A stretch of 64,000 nucleotides of DNA from Kamptonema formosum PCC 10802 (GTDB lineage Bacteria > Cyanobacteriota > Cyanobacteriia > Cyanobacteriales > Oscillatoriaceae): assembly GCF_000332335.1 (NCBI RefSeq), contig NZ_KB235952.1:214319-278318 (forward strand). The letters are read 5' to 3'. The notes below the pieces were generated by a model, which was given only the letters and a program-made list of their open reading frames with translations, had not been told where the DNA came from and did not search any database. The translations under genes were made by a program, and so were the position numbers. Each line of letters opens with the position of its first letter. The stretch's first letter is position 1. Shown here piece by piece: positions 1 to 8,848 of the stretch.

Positions 1-492
1 ACCATCTTTGGTGTCGCTGTGGGCGCTGGAGCGTTTCCAGGTAATTTCGCTGCGATAGTTCTGGGGTGCAAAAATGAAGTCTAGAATCAGCTTGAGGTAG
101 TGGCTGGACGTTGGATATCAGTGCAGCTACAGGCTGCCGGTGGGCTTTAAGACGCGGTGCAACTCTACTAGACGGATGGCAATCATTACCAGGTAGGCTG
201 ACAGGTCATTTTGCCCCTAATTGCGAACCAGCAAATCCAAAATTTCGGCTAATTTACCGCACCTGTCGAACAATTCATTGAGGGCACGGCTTGACTCGCT
301 ATTCCAGTGCCAAGTGTCCTCAAAGGCTGTTATCTGTGCTTGTGGCAAACCGGCTGTTTTGCTTTTCCCAAAGATGACGTTGTAGTAAGCGTTGGAATTG
401 AAGGGTGGGTCAAGGTATATAAGATCGGCGCTTTTATCAGCAATGCTGTTGCGCAGAACTTCCAGGTTGTCACCAAAGAAAAGTCGGTTCAT
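1..492 (-). pseudogene. Site-specific DNA methyltransferase remnant, N-terminal part, cut by window edge
   Basis: Reading the minus strand from an ATG at 492 gives a typical N-terminus of a type III-like/DpnA-like DNA methyltransferase: MNRLFFGDNLEVL, then the catalytic DPPF motif (YLDPPFNS) about 30 residues in. The frame meets a TAG at 217-219. The same frame continues in recognisable homology (VELHRVLKPTGSL) to two further stops at 127-129 and 118-120, where families of this type usually read LYLHCDP. It is again protein-like (SHYLKLILDFIF, then ITWKRSSAHSD) up to the window start. Three in-frame stops without a frameshift mean a decayed gene and not one sequencing slip. The target-recognition and C-terminal parts lie outside the window. 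No restriction subunit is visible. Confidence 0.8.
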
Positions 493-520
493 TCGCTGAA
501 AAGGGGTATTGCCTGCAACT

Positions 521-664
521 TATAGCGGTTCTCAGTTTGATGTACTATGGTCTATAAACCCGATGAGCGTAGTGCCGGTTGCACCTTGCCCTCCCCTACC
601 GTTAGCGTAGCGGCTCCGTTAGGAGCGGTTTCTCTGTAGCACATTAATCTGAGAAACGCTATAT
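521..664. repeat. MITE-like repeat, family 2 (TATAGCGGTTCTCAG ends)
   Basis: Starts with TATAGCGGTTCTCAGTTT and ends with the near-inverse CTGAGAAACGCTATA, about 145 bp with no reading frame of note. The same terminus occurs near 22488 and, reversed, near 42140, where the interior holds the AGAAACCGGGTTTCT hairpin. Confidence 0.55.
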
Positions 665-847
665 AGCAGTAGGCACTTAGGTTAGTACATTTCGGCCTCT
701 TTTGCACCCCCGCACTCCGGCTCCTATTGTCCTAACCCATATTACTACTGGGATATAGACGTAGGGGAGGCGTAGCGCTAACGCGCCGCTGCGCTAACGC
801 CGGGCTTGAAGGTCTAATGTTTTAACCTAAGTGCATACTGCTATATC
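662..847. repeat. MITE-like repeat, family 1 (nested or doubled copy)
   Basis: Begins TATAGCAGTAGGCACTTAGG and closes with the inverse (CCTAAGTGCATACTGCTATA). An internal copy of the right end (TGTCCTAACCCATATTACTAC) lies at about 718-757, so two elements seem merged. Related copies are at 16324, 38071, 43916, 53120 and 59098. Confidence 0.6.
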
Positions 848-1100
848 TCTGATTATACCCCCAGGGCGACGCCACGCAGGAGGCAAATCAGCCGCAGTAA
901 GGTGCGTTCTCTCGCTTGCCGGCACTCTCTTCTAACCGGCAAGCCCTCCCTATAGGGAACCCTCCCTACCTCTTGAGAGGTTACGCTTTTAATCTGCTTA
1001 TTGTAGGAAGGAGTAAGAGCCGAACGATGCGCTTATCCAGGATGTAAATTCGGATATGCGCATATCGTAAAAAATGAAAATTATGCGCAAAATTCGCCGA

Positions 1101-1408
1101 TTGGGCTGAAGCCCAACTACAAACTTTGGGCTGAAGCCCAACTACGAACCTTTGGGCTGAAGCCCAACTACAAACCTTTGGGCTAAAGCCCAACTACGAA
1201 CCTTTGGGCTAAAGCCCAACTACGAACCTTTGGGCTGAAGCCCAACTACGAACCTTTGGGCTGAAGCCCAACTACGAACCTTTGGGCTGAAGCCCAACTA
1301 CGAACCTTTGGGCTGAAGCCCAACTACGAACCTTTGGGCTGAAGCCCAACTGCGAACCTTTGGGCTGAAGCCCAACTACAAACTTTGGGCTGAAGCCCAA
1401 CTACAAAC
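1101..1408. repeat. Tandem array of 26-bp palindromic repeats
   Basis: About twelve head-to-tail copies of a 26-bp unit whose core TTGGGCTGAAGCCCAA is a near-perfect palindrome, followed by CTACGAACCT. Units differ at one or two positions (GCTGAAGC/GCTAAAGC, CTACGAA/CTACAAA/CTGCGAA). Related arrays lie at 52617-52741, 61415-61650 and inside a gene at 30710-30804. This is a filamentous-cyanobacteria type repeat, not a CRISPR: there are no unique spacers. Confidence 0.9.
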
Positions 1409-1485
1409 ATGGTAAAAGCCCGCCATATAAACAATAGGGGGGCAGCAATGCCGCGCCCCTAGAATTGTCGGGTTGAAATTAAGGA

Positions 1486-2316
1486 CTAAACTTTAGACCG
1501 GTCGGTCAAAATCTCGTAACCGGTTTCTGTGACGAGGACGGTATGCTCAAACTGAGCGGACAGAGCGTTATCTACAGTCACAGCCGTCCACTTGTCTGGC
1601 AAGATGCGGGTGTGCTTGGAACCGGCATTCAAAATCGGCTCAATGGCCAGGGTCATGCCGGCGCGGAGTTTGACATTCGGCATTTCGTGGGTGCGGAAAT
1701 TGAACACGGAGGGTTCTTCGTGGAGGTTGCGCCCAACACCGTGGCCGGTGAAGTCTTCCACGATGCTAAAGCCACTGGCAACGACGTGATCTTGAATCGC
1801 GCCGGCAAGATCGAGCAGGTAGTTGCCGGCTTTGACTTGTTCAATTCCCTTATAGAGGGCTTCTTCTGCGACGCGAATTAACTTGGCCGCCTCTGGCGTC
1901 ACTTCACCGACGGCGATCGTGATGCAGGAGTCGCCGTGAAAGCCCTGGTAGTAAGCGCCGGTGTCCACTTTCACGACATCGCCGGCCTTGATCGCCTTTT
2001 TGGGGCTGGGAATGCCGTGCACCACTTCATTATTAATGCTGGAGCAAATCGAGGCGGGAAATCCGTGATAGCCTTTAAAGCTGGGAGTTGCGCCCATTTC
2101 GCGAATGCGCTTCTCAGCGTAAGCGTCCAAGTCAGCGGTCGTCATCCCGGGCTGCACCATCTCGGAAATTTCTTTGAGTACCGTTGCCACTATCAAAGCC
2201 GCCTGCCGCATGATTTCGATTTCGCGCTTCGATTTAAGTTCGATGCCGCGACGCTGCTGCTGTTTGGCGCGGGGGGGCTGAGAGGCTTGCGGAAGGAGAT
2301 TGCCAAGAATGTTCAT
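1486..2316 (-). CDS. map: Type I methionine aminopeptidase
   Basis: Removes the initiator methionine from nascent proteins in the cytoplasm. The 276-residue product covers the full pita-bread fold. The five metal ligands are visible: D118 (KVDTG), D129 (FHGDS), H192 (TGHGVG), E226 (AIEP) and E257 (QFEHT). A Gln/Arg-rich N-terminal extension of about 25 residues precedes the conserved start of the fold ([12 protein letters not shown]). No zinc-finger extension is present. It stands alone: a repeat array lies downstream, and upstream is about 1 kb without a recognisable protein gene before the tRNA pair. The ATG at 2316 lacks a strong Shine-Dalgarno sequence, so the exact start is less sure than the identity. 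Confidence 0.96.
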   Translation of the reverse strand: MNILGNLLPQASQPPRAKQQQRRGIELKSKREIEIMRQAALIVATVLKEISEMVQPGMTTADLDAYAEKRIREMGATPSFKGYHGFPASICSSINNEVVHGIPSPKKAIKAGDVVKVDTGAYYQGFHGDSCITIAVGEVTPEAAKLIRVAEEALYKGIEQVKAGNYLLDLAGAIQDHVVASGFSIVEDFTGHGVGRNLHEEPSVFNFRTHEMPNVKLRAGMTLAIEPILNAGSKHTRILPDKWTAVTVDNALSAQFEHTVLVTETGYEILTDRSKV

Positions 2317-2666
2317 GTTATGGATGGGAGGCTATGGGTGGTACAACAACCGGACTCAGAAATATCTTGCCCGAGTTTAAAGGGTTTAGCCGCTGCTACG
2401 GGCCAGAATCCGTTGGGAAGCTGTGCCGGCAGGCTCGCAAAGCGATTCACCCGTGCGGGGAACGTGGAGTTAGTCTTCTTTAACTAAGTTAACAGATCCC
2501 TGTCACTTCCTTCCTGCGTCCACCGGCAGGTCAGTTTGCAGGCTACGAACTGCCGCACCGGCATGCTGGGAATCTTCGATCCAGGGTGTGGGGGCACTCT
2601 TGCAGGGGCAGGTTTTGTCTCTGTGTCGTGCAACTGCTGTTACCGATCCCATCCCTGTAAGCTCTG

Positions 2667-2882
2667 CACTCTTGCTTCGGTTTCCCGTAATTCCTGATGC
2701 GGTAAACCGAACCTACAGGCAGTGGTCGCTGGGTGGGAAAGCTGAAATCCCCCTTCTGCAGGCATTTCGGGGGGGGACTGTTGTGTGAGAACCGGAAACT
2801 TCACTCTTGCTTCGGTTTCCCGTAATTCCTGATGCGGTAAACCGAACACACAGCCAGTGGTAGCTGGGTGGGAAAGCTGAAA
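2667..2882. repeat. Two direct copies of an 81-bp sequence, 135 bp apart
   Basis: The stretches 2667-2747 and 2802-2882 are nearly identical (CACTCTTGCTTCGGTTTCCC through GGGAAAGCTGAAA, only a few substitutions). The minus strand reads both as the peptide GLPHQELRETEARV, but I see no other coding signal. The surrounding 2317-3290 stretch holds no gene I can support. Confidence 0.7.
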
Positions 2883-3295
2883 CACGAGCCACGCCCTCGC
2901 CTCAAGGACTCTCTCAACCGTCCTCTCGTCCACCGGCTGCGAGTGCGGCCTGCCGGCGGGGTATGTGGCCTTCTGTTATATAGGGAATGCTAATCTAAAT
3001 GCCAAATCCTATAAAAAAATTATATTTTACAGGGGCGCAAAAAGGTATACTATGGATAGTTGTGGATCGCAGTTGGAAATCTCCAATCGGAGTGATTCCT
3101 TCCGGGCGGACTGCTCTAGCCAGAAGGGCCGGCAAAACCGGCTCCGACAGGTGGAATGGCGCTTGGGATAGATGTTGAGGGCGGTGTGCGCCCGGCGGCG
3201 GGGCTTGAGGAAGGCCAGCTGAGAGGGCATCAAAGTGGGAGCGAGCCGGTGGGAAGCAGCCCAGCTCAAATTTCAAAAAAATCTTTGAAAAAAGG

Positions 3296-3324
3296 TTGAA
3301 ATCTGAGATGGGGTGTGTTAGGAT
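3296..3324 (+). promoter_or_regulatory. Sigma-70 type promoter of the tRNA-Tyr/tRNA-Thr unit
   Basis: TTGAAA at 3296-3301 and TAGGAT at 3319-3324 are separated by 17 bp, the optimal spacing. The -10 box ends 19 bp before the tRNA-Tyr gene. This fits a vegetative promoter driving both tRNAs. Confidence 0.6.
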
Positions 3325-3343
3325 TAATAACTGTGAGGTGAAT

Positions 3344-3425
3344 GGGTCGGTGCCCGAGTGGTTAATGGGGGCGGACTGTAAATCCGCTGGCTACGCCTAC
3401 GCTAGTTCGAATCTAGCCCGGCCCA
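3344..3425 (+). tRNA. tRNA-Tyr (anticodon GTA)
   Basis: 82 nt with acceptor GGGTCGG paired to CCGGCCC (one G-U pair), anticodon loop CTGTAAA giving GTA, a long variable arm as expected for a class II tRNA, and T-loop GTTCGAATC. CCA is not encoded. tRNA-Thr follows 73 bp downstream on the same strand. Confidence 0.95.
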
Positions 3426-3498
3426 CCTCAAAAACGTTCGAGTTTAGGTTTTAGATTTTAGATAGAGAATTTGAAGTCGAAAACAATAACTTGACCGC

Positions 3499-3570
3499 GC
3501 CCGTGTAGCTCAGTGGTAGAGCACACCCTTGGTAAGGGTGAGGTCACGAGTTCAATCCTCGTCACGGGCT
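3499..3570 (+). tRNA. tRNA-Thr (anticodon GGT)
   Basis: 72 nt with acceptor GCCCGTG/CACGGGC, D-loop AGCTCAGTGGTAGAGC, anticodon loop TTGGTAA (GGT) and T-loop GTTCAATCC. CCA is not encoded. Probably co-transcribed with the preceding tRNA-Tyr, a common cyanobacterial pairing. Confidence 0.95.
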
Positions 3571-4394
3571 TTTAAGAAAGTTAAATAAAGGGAGAGTAGG
3601 CTCGTCAGAGAGAGTCTAGACTATCTCTATAAGTAGAATAGCCGGCATAACTCGCGCACGCTTGGGGGCAGGGAGAGGGATAAGTTTTCCTGGGATTGAG
3701 CAGTGGGTGGGGAACCGCCGGCTGCCTGCTTGACGGCAGGGGGTGCCGGTGAGATCCGTGACATTCAAGTGGGCGCAGGCGGAGGTCCGTGGGGTGATTG
3801 CCGGCGCGAGAGAGGAGTTGGGGGACAGGTGAGAGGCATCGGGCGGGCTGCCGGTTGGGCAAATATCCGCCCTCAGGTAGAGGCGCAAGAAGCTCTGCTG
3901 CGGTAAAGATATAAGCGTACAGAGCTGGATGGGTTTGGCGGTGGGGGATAAAAATTCGCAACAGGAGTCAGGGGCAGAATGCCTGCTGTGCGGGGCGAGA
4001 GAATGAATCCCGTTTGGGGGACTGGAACAAACAAACCAGCAAACAAACGGAAGAATCTGGCAAAAGCTGCGCCGGCGCAGCTTTTGTGTCTCAGCAGCAC
4101 AGCCCTTGCCTCCCAGTCGAGTGCGGTGGGAAATTTCTGTCAGAGAAAGCGATGGGGGCGCGAAGAAGCTGGCACGGGGGTTGGTGAAAGGGCCAGCTCG
4201 TTTCGGGCCAGCTGGTGCCCTGACAGGGATTGCCCCACTGCAGCCGGCAGGGTGTTTCAGCCGTTCTCGTCTGGGAGGGAGGGCCCCCTGCGGTTCGTGG
4301 GAATTGGCAAAAACGGGAGGATATCCCTTGACAGAAGAGGGCTCACTGTGCTAAGCGCCAGAGGGAAGGTTAGGGTTGAGAGGGTTTTGGGCCA
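3571..4394. other. Gene-poor stretch between tRNA-Thr and tRNA-Arg
   Basis: GC-rich sequence with several overlapping open frames on both strands, none with a recognisable domain, a good ribosome site or protein-like composition (proline/arginine/serine-rich, typical of GC-driven chance frames). I see no structured RNA that I can name. Confidence 0.5.
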
Positions 4395-4468
4395 CACCCC
4401 AGGTAGGACTCGAACCTACGGCTCTCTGCTTAGAAGGCAGATGCTCTAATCCTCTGAGCTACTGGGGC
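4395..4468 (-). tRNA. tRNA-Arg (anticodon TCT)
   Basis: On the minus strand: acceptor GCCCCAG pairs with CTGGGGT (terminal G-U), D-arm AGCTCAGAGGATTAGAGC, anticodon loop CTTCTAA (TCT), T-loop GTTCGAGTCC. Length is 74 nt. CCA is not encoded. Confidence 0.95.
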
Positions 4469-5523
4469 AAGTTTAAATCAATTTTAATACGCGCAGGGCA
4501 ATCCGCTGAGGGGCGGGAGCATATAAATTAATAATATAACGTTTGCAGTCACGTCCGACTACATCCTGTGGCCAGCCGGCAGTTTTTTTTTAGCCGGCGG
4601 TGGCGCGGCGTGGGATAGGCCGACAGGGGTTTTTAAAGCACCTGGTGGGGATTCCCGCTCGCCATTCAGTGGCAATTCCATAATAGCGACTGAAGGCAGG
4701 CACTCGCTCTACGCCCGGTTAGGCTCCAGGCCAACAGCCCGGATGCCAGTCGGGGCTGGCGTTCCTCTCCTTTGAGGAAAAGAGTCCGAAAGGATGGCCA
4801 GCCGGCGGGAATCGCGGAGCGTGTGGTATGAAAAAGATGTAGCGGCACAGTCGCTGTGGGGACACTGACCCGATCTCACAGACCGCGGTGAGCGAAACCG
4901 CAGCGGCGAGCCGTTTGATGATAAATGTACAGCAAAAACCAGACAGTAAGCTACCTCAGGGCTCCCGAGCGCAACCGCAGGGGGGCGCAGGAGTGTGGCG
5001 AGCTGCTGGGAAGCCTGGAGACTGAGCGGGAGACTGGCGTTGCCGGTCTGGTTGTGACAGCAGGAGCACAGAAGACGGCTGAACTTTTCTAGGCGCAGCA
5101 GCCAAAAAGGTGCTGAGCTTTCAGAAGAATCTGGATGTTTCCGAGACTGAAAACCCAAGGGTGACAGCCCGGGAGCGCTTCCCACTGGGCGGCTGTTCGG
5201 CTCGGGCGCGGTTGAGTGACTCAGATGTGTGCGGGCTGTTGCTCGGTTCCGGGCGTGCGATCGCGAAAAACCGAGCGCTGCAACTTCAGGAAAGAGGCTT
5301 CTACCCCGCCGAGCTTTCCTTTCCTGGCCAGCCCGAGGCGCTTGCCGGGGGTGATGAGTGGGATTTTTCGAGGAAGCACAGATTAAGATAGGGTGTTAAT
5401 CAGCGCCAACGCGACTCGGCTAGCTCCCTACTGAGGCATTCTGCATAATCGACCGTCGCTGTTGCGATCACCATCTACCCCCACAGCTCCCCTAGGCTCA
5501 CAGAGGACTCAAGTGGCATTGTC
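4469..5523. other. One-kilobase stretch with no recognisable gene
   Basis: Contains one complete HIP1 octamer (GCGATCGC, 5257-5264), a T9 run near 4585 and short inverted repeats. Open frames on both strands (for example 4709-5185 minus, 5110-5391 plus) have no domain I recognise. It could hide a non-coding RNA; I checked by eye for RNase P, SRP RNA and tmRNA signatures and found none convincing. Confidence 0.45.
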
Positions 5524-6195
5524 ATGTTTATTCTGAAACGGCAGGATGTTGAGATTTCCAGCGTGCAGCACCCCAAAACGGGCCAGCAGGTTCCGATTCT
5601 TAACTATCAGGGACAGACCTTTCGCTTAATTAGCGTCTTCAACGCCAAGCAAGCTGAAGAGGCCAAAGCTTTTTGGCGAGACCTGACCGACAACCGTGGG
5701 AAGGCTTGCGTGCTGCTGGAGGAGCCTGATCGCTACAGCGTCTGGGGCAAAATCCGCATAGAGCAGCTGAGTGAGGAGGCCCAAGGAAGCGGTGTGGCAG
5801 CGGCTCCGTTTTTCACTCAAGCCTGCCTCCTGCTGCTGCAGGCGGTTTACTTTGAGATAGAAGACCTGCTTGGGCCCAGGCAAGCCAGCTCCTTCCAAAA
5901 GCAGATTGGCGAGGTGTTTCGGCAGTGGAACTTCCCCCAGACAGACGCCCGCGATGCGGTCAGCCAGCTGCTGACCAAAGACCCGCTCGAGAGTACCGCC
6001 GTGCCCCCCTGGCAGGATCACCATCTCAATACCCTGTTGCAAGAACTCCATCGCTTGGGCAAAGAGTATTTCGGCAACGCCAACTTTACCGACCGAGTGA
6101 TTGATGCCTTGCAAGACATGCCAGATGGGGAGCGCAAGCAGTTTATCAGCTGGATGAATCAGTCTCGCCTCGGCCAGCTGTGGGCGGCATCTTAA
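5524..6195 (+). CDS. Conserved cyanobacterial protein, Npun_F0813-like
   Basis: A 223-residue soluble protein with no signal peptide or membrane segment. The N-terminal half (MFILKRQDVEIS, then YQGQTFRLISVFNA and FWRDLTDNRGKACVLLEEP) matches my recollection of the uncharacterised cyanobacterial family named after Npun_F0813. The function is unknown. The C-terminal half is alpha-helical and predicted cytosolic. The nearest downstream gene, at 6346, encodes a membrane protein on the same strand and may be co-transcribed. The ATG is chosen because homology begins at residue 1; the ribosome site is weak (GAGG about 20 bases upstream). Family assignment is from memory. Confidence 0.8.
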   Translation: MFILKRQDVEISSVQHPKTGQQVPILNYQGQTFRLISVFNAKQAEEAKAFWRDLTDNRGKACVLLEEPDRYSVWGKIRIEQLSEEAQGSGVAAAPFFTQACLLLLQAVYFEIEDLLGPRQASSFQKQIGEVFRQWNFPQTDARDAVSQLLTKDPLESTAVPPWQDHHLNTLLQELHRLGKEYFGNANFTDRVIDALQDMPDGERKQFISWMNQSRLGQLWAAS

Positions 6196-6345
6196 AGAAT
6201 TCTTTACAGTGCGCGCCGCCCGACTGAAGAATATGCGACGCTGGATTACACCGCCGTGCGGGAAAGGGTGAAATTTTAAGCCGGTAAAAGGGCTTTTCTC
6301 CTATTTCGGCCTGCGGAATTGCTAGTTATGCCTGAGAGAATCCCT

Positions 6346-7365
6346 ATGAGCAGCACATCAGAAAAGTCATCGACTCTGCAATCGTTACTGTCACCTCAGA
6401 CAATCGTCATTAGCAGCATTGTTTGGGCCGTTTTGGCGCTGCTGTTTTTTTTGCTGTTTAGTGTCCCGGACGCTAAGGGCGGAGAGAAGCCAGCGTGGTA
6501 CGTGATAGGCACCTACATTTTTGAGTGTTCAGCATTCCTCGGTGCCGCTGTCCTGTGTTTGAGAAATTGGAAAAGCCCTCTGATTGTCAGCGGACGGAAT
6601 GTCTGGCTGGGAATAGGTCTGGGAATGAGTTCCTACTTTATCGGGAATTTGCTGTTTGGCTGTTGGGAACTGGTGTGGGGGCTCGATCCCGATGTTTCCC
6701 TGGCCGATCTGTTTTATATGATCTCCTATGTGGCGCTCAGCTGGGGCATGATTCTGGCGGTGAGTAGCAGGCGGCTGAATCTAGAAAACTGGCAGTGGGG
6801 GGTGCTGGTGGCGATGGCGGCAGCTGGGATTGCTCTGGCTGTCTGGGTGGCGACCCCTCCGGCAGCGCCGGCGGCCACAGCTGCTCCTGAGCGAGGGGCA
6901 GCGACAGCCACAGCGGCATCCCCGGCAGGGGGAGCGGCCAAAGCCCCCGCAGTCAAGCCGGGCGAGAAACCCGCTGAGGAGGAGGCTGAGGGAGAAAATG
7001 AATATCCCCCAGCGCCTGGTTGGGTGCAGGCTCTCGACAAGACGCTGGAGCCGGTGGCCTATTATGTGAATTTGTTTTACATCATTGGCGATGTCTTCCT
7101 GCTGATTATTGCCACCGCCCTGCTGCTCGCCTTCTGGGGAGGGCGCTTCTCCCAGTCTTGGCGGATGATTGCTGCCGCCACTTTTTCCCTGTACATTGCG
7201 GACATGTGGTTTAAATACGCCGACAGCCGCATGTCCGGAGAATACCAAAGCGGCGGCTTGCTGGAAGTATTTTTTGTCTTCTGTGGCGTTTTGTTTGGGA
7301 TCGGTGCGGTGTTGGAATATGACATATCCACCCGCTCTCGCCGGCCCGCACGCAAACGCGGTTAA
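6346..7365 (+). CDS. Polytopic membrane protein with a low-complexity loop
   Basis: About 339 residues with roughly seven to eight hydrophobic segments. A long Ala/Pro/Glu-rich linker (about residues 165-225, rich in APAAP and AEEEAEGE) separates an N-terminal four- to five-helix block from a C-terminal three-helix block. It ends in an Arg-rich tail. I do not recognise a named family; the general look is of conserved cyanobacterial integral membrane proteins. Start choice: ATG at 6346 has GAGAGAA about six bases upstream. An ATG at 6328 and a TTG at 6319 are in frame alternatives. A minus-strand frame over the linker is a shadow. Confidence 0.75.
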   Translation: MSSTSEKSSTLQSLLSPQTIVISSIVWAVLALLFFLLFSVPDAKGGEKPAWYVIGTYIFECSAFLGAAVLCLRNWKSPLIVSGRNVWLGIGLGMSSYFIGNLLFGCWELVWGLDPDVSLADLFYMISYVALSWGMILAVSSRRLNLENWQWGVLVAMAAAGIALAVWVATPPAAPAATAAPERGAATATAASPAGGAAKAPAVKPGEKPAEEEAEGENEYPPAPGWVQALDKTLEPVAYYVNLFYIIGDVFLLIIATALLLAFWGGRFSQSWRMIAAATFSLYIADMWFKYADSRMSGEYQSGGLLEVFFVFCGVLFGIGAVLEYDISTRSRRPARKRG

Positions 7366-7477
7366 GGGGATTTGAGATTTTAGCTGTTAAAATTTAAATT
7401 CCCACTCCCCTTTTGCCCACCGGCTTTTCGCCCGCTTTCCAGTCAACTGTTGCCCAACTAATGGGTGCGGAGGCCCC

Positions 7478-8446
7478 ATGACTCCCAGAAAACTCTCCGA
7501 TTCTGACATAAACGAGATTATCGACCTGTACCGGCAGTCAGGAGAAACCACCCTGACTTTGGCCAATCGCTACGGCGTGAGTAACTCGACGATTAGCCGC
7601 ATCCTCAAGAGCCACTTGTCTGAGGAGGAATACAAAGTCCTCGTTGGGCAAAAGCGTTCCGCGAGCTTCCCCGGCTCGATCGCCGGGGAAAAAGCCCCTG
7701 CGCCAGCGCCGGTGCTGCCAGAGCCGGAAGTGCTCGAACCCGCTCCGGCAGCGAAACCCCGCCGCAGCCGCACGAGCCAGGGGGCCAGCGCCCAACCCGA
7801 ACCGGCTTTCCCCGCCGCTATTCAGCTCGACCTGCTAGACCGGCTTGACACGGGCGAGCCCTTCGGTGCCGGCCCCCTGGCGAACACAACCGCTGCCGAA
7901 GCGAGCGCCCTCAAAGAAATGCTGGGAGAAGAACTCCTCTCTCAAGAAGAGGACTTCTCGGATCTCGATGAGGATGAGAATGAGGATGAGGACGAGGATG
8001 AGGACGAGGATGAGGATGAGGATGTTGATGAGGATGTTGATGAGGATGTTGATGAGGATGAGGATGAGGACGATCTAGAAGATTTAGACTTCGATCCGGA
8101 TCGAGTCGAGCCCAGCAGGCGAGCGCGCCCGACCGGCACTGTTAAAGTGTTACCGCTGTCTGAAGCCTCTCTTCCCAAAACCTGCTATCTAGTGGTTGAC
8201 CGCTTAGCGGAACTGATCACTCGACCGCTCAAAGAGTTTGGCGAGCTCGGGCAAATTCCTGCGGGCGAGGTGCAGCAGAAAACTCTGCCGGTGTTTGACA
8301 ACCACCGCGTCGCCCGCCGGTTTTCCAATCGCAGCCAGCGCGTGATCAAAGTTCCCGATGGCAAAATCCTGCAAAAAGTCAGCACTTACCTGCAAGCGAA
8401 GGGCATCACCCGCTTGCTGATTGATGGCCAGGTGTACTCCCTCTAG
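7478..8446 (+). CDS. Helix-turn-helix protein with a poly-acidic central run
   Basis: 322 residues in three parts. Residues 1-50 form a homeodomain-like/transposase-type HTH (DINEIIDLYRQSGETTLTLA, then NRYGVSNSTISRILKS). A Pro/Ala-rich linker follows, then an acidic stretch of about 45 residues made almost only of Asp and Glu (about 168-212). The last 110 residues are a conserved-looking globular domain (TCYLVVDRLAELITRPLKEF to the end). The DNA under the acidic run is a GAGGAT/GAGGAC/GTTGAT microsatellite, so its length probably varies. A DNA-binding regulatory or nucleoid role is an inference. A good ribosome site (GCGGAGG) precedes the ATG. Confidence 0.8.
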   Translation: MTPRKLSDSDINEIIDLYRQSGETTLTLANRYGVSNSTISRILKSHLSEEEYKVLVGQKRSASFPGSIAGEKAPAPAPVLPEPEVLEPAPAAKPRRSRTSQGASAQPEPAFPAAIQLDLLDRLDTGEPFGAGPLANTTAAEASALKEMLGEELLSQEEDFSDLDEDENEDEDEDEDEDEDEDVDEDVDEDVDEDEDEDDLEDLDFDPDRVEPSRRARPTGTVKVLPLSEASLPKTCYLVVDRLAELITRPLKEFGELGQIPAGEVQQKTLPVFDNHRVARRFSNRSQRVIKVPDGKILQKVSTYLQAKGITRLLIDGQVYSL

Positions 8447-8451
8447 CCACC

Positions 8452-8760
8452 TCACCAATGCTGCCGGTCAGCGGCCACTTTGGCCCCCTCACCGGCTGCT
8501 GGGCTGTCCCACACAGGGCTTTGCGGTTGCGCCCGCCTCTTTTTTGGCGTTTGGCGACGCCAAAGCCCCCGGGCGATCCCGGCCCCCACCAGCCCAATCC
8601 CGACGCTAATGGCCAGCACGATGCCGACCGGCAGCTGAATGGATTGGAACCCGAGAAACTGCAGCGACACCCGCGTCACATTTTGCGCGGACAGTACCGC
8701 CAGCGCCACCGCCGGGCCGGCAACCGCCAAAGAGGTAAAAAAGGGAAGCCAATTATTCAT
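8452..8760 (-). CDS. LapA/DUF1049-like small membrane protein
   Basis: 102 residues with two hydrophobic segments (about 6-25 and 43-65) and a basic, Pro-rich cytoplasmic tail. The pattern ALAVLSAQNVTRVSLQFLGF followed by a glycine-rich second helix resembles the DUF1049/lipopolysaccharide assembly protein A domain, in which an N-terminal helix, a short extracellular hairpin with an S-LQFLG-like stretch and a second helix are typical. The function in cyanobacteria is unknown. Convergent with the HTH gene, whose stop is only five bases away. Confidence 0.7.
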   Translation of the reverse strand: MNNWLPFFTSLAVAGPAVALAVLSAQNVTRVSLQFLGFQSIQLPVGIVLAISVGIGLVGAGIARGLWRRQTPKKRRAQPQSPVWDSPAAGEGAKVAADRQHW

Positions 8761-8848
8761 ACAAATATATGAATTTTAACTGTTGAGTGATGAAGGCAGA
8801 CCCCACATTCCGGGACTTATCCACTCATCACTCATCACTCTTGTTTGC

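Noticed and set aside
1101-1408. Possible CRISPR array
   Set aside because: The units are contiguous without unique spacers and are palindromic; there are no cas genes nearby.
2640-2933. 97-residue minus-strand frame with repeated GLPHQELRETEARV
   Set aside because: It is only the translation of the 81-bp direct repeat; no ribosome site, no domain.
3605-4449. Overlapping open frames on both strands between the tRNAs
   Set aside because: Composition is typical of GC-driven chance frames, and one overlaps the tRNA-Arg gene.
4741-4800. GAGGAAAAGAGTCCGAAAGG, reminiscent of the RNase P RNA start
   Set aside because: Does not match the conserved GAGGAAAGTCCGGGCTC closely, and the other rnpB conserved blocks are not recognisable downstream.
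4709-5185. 158-residue minus-strand frame
   Set aside because: Ser/Arg/Pro-rich with no domain or ribosome site; opposite frames are open as well.
5110-5391. 93-residue plus-strand frame upstream of the Npun_F0813-like gene
   Set aside because: No domain and no supporting start signal.
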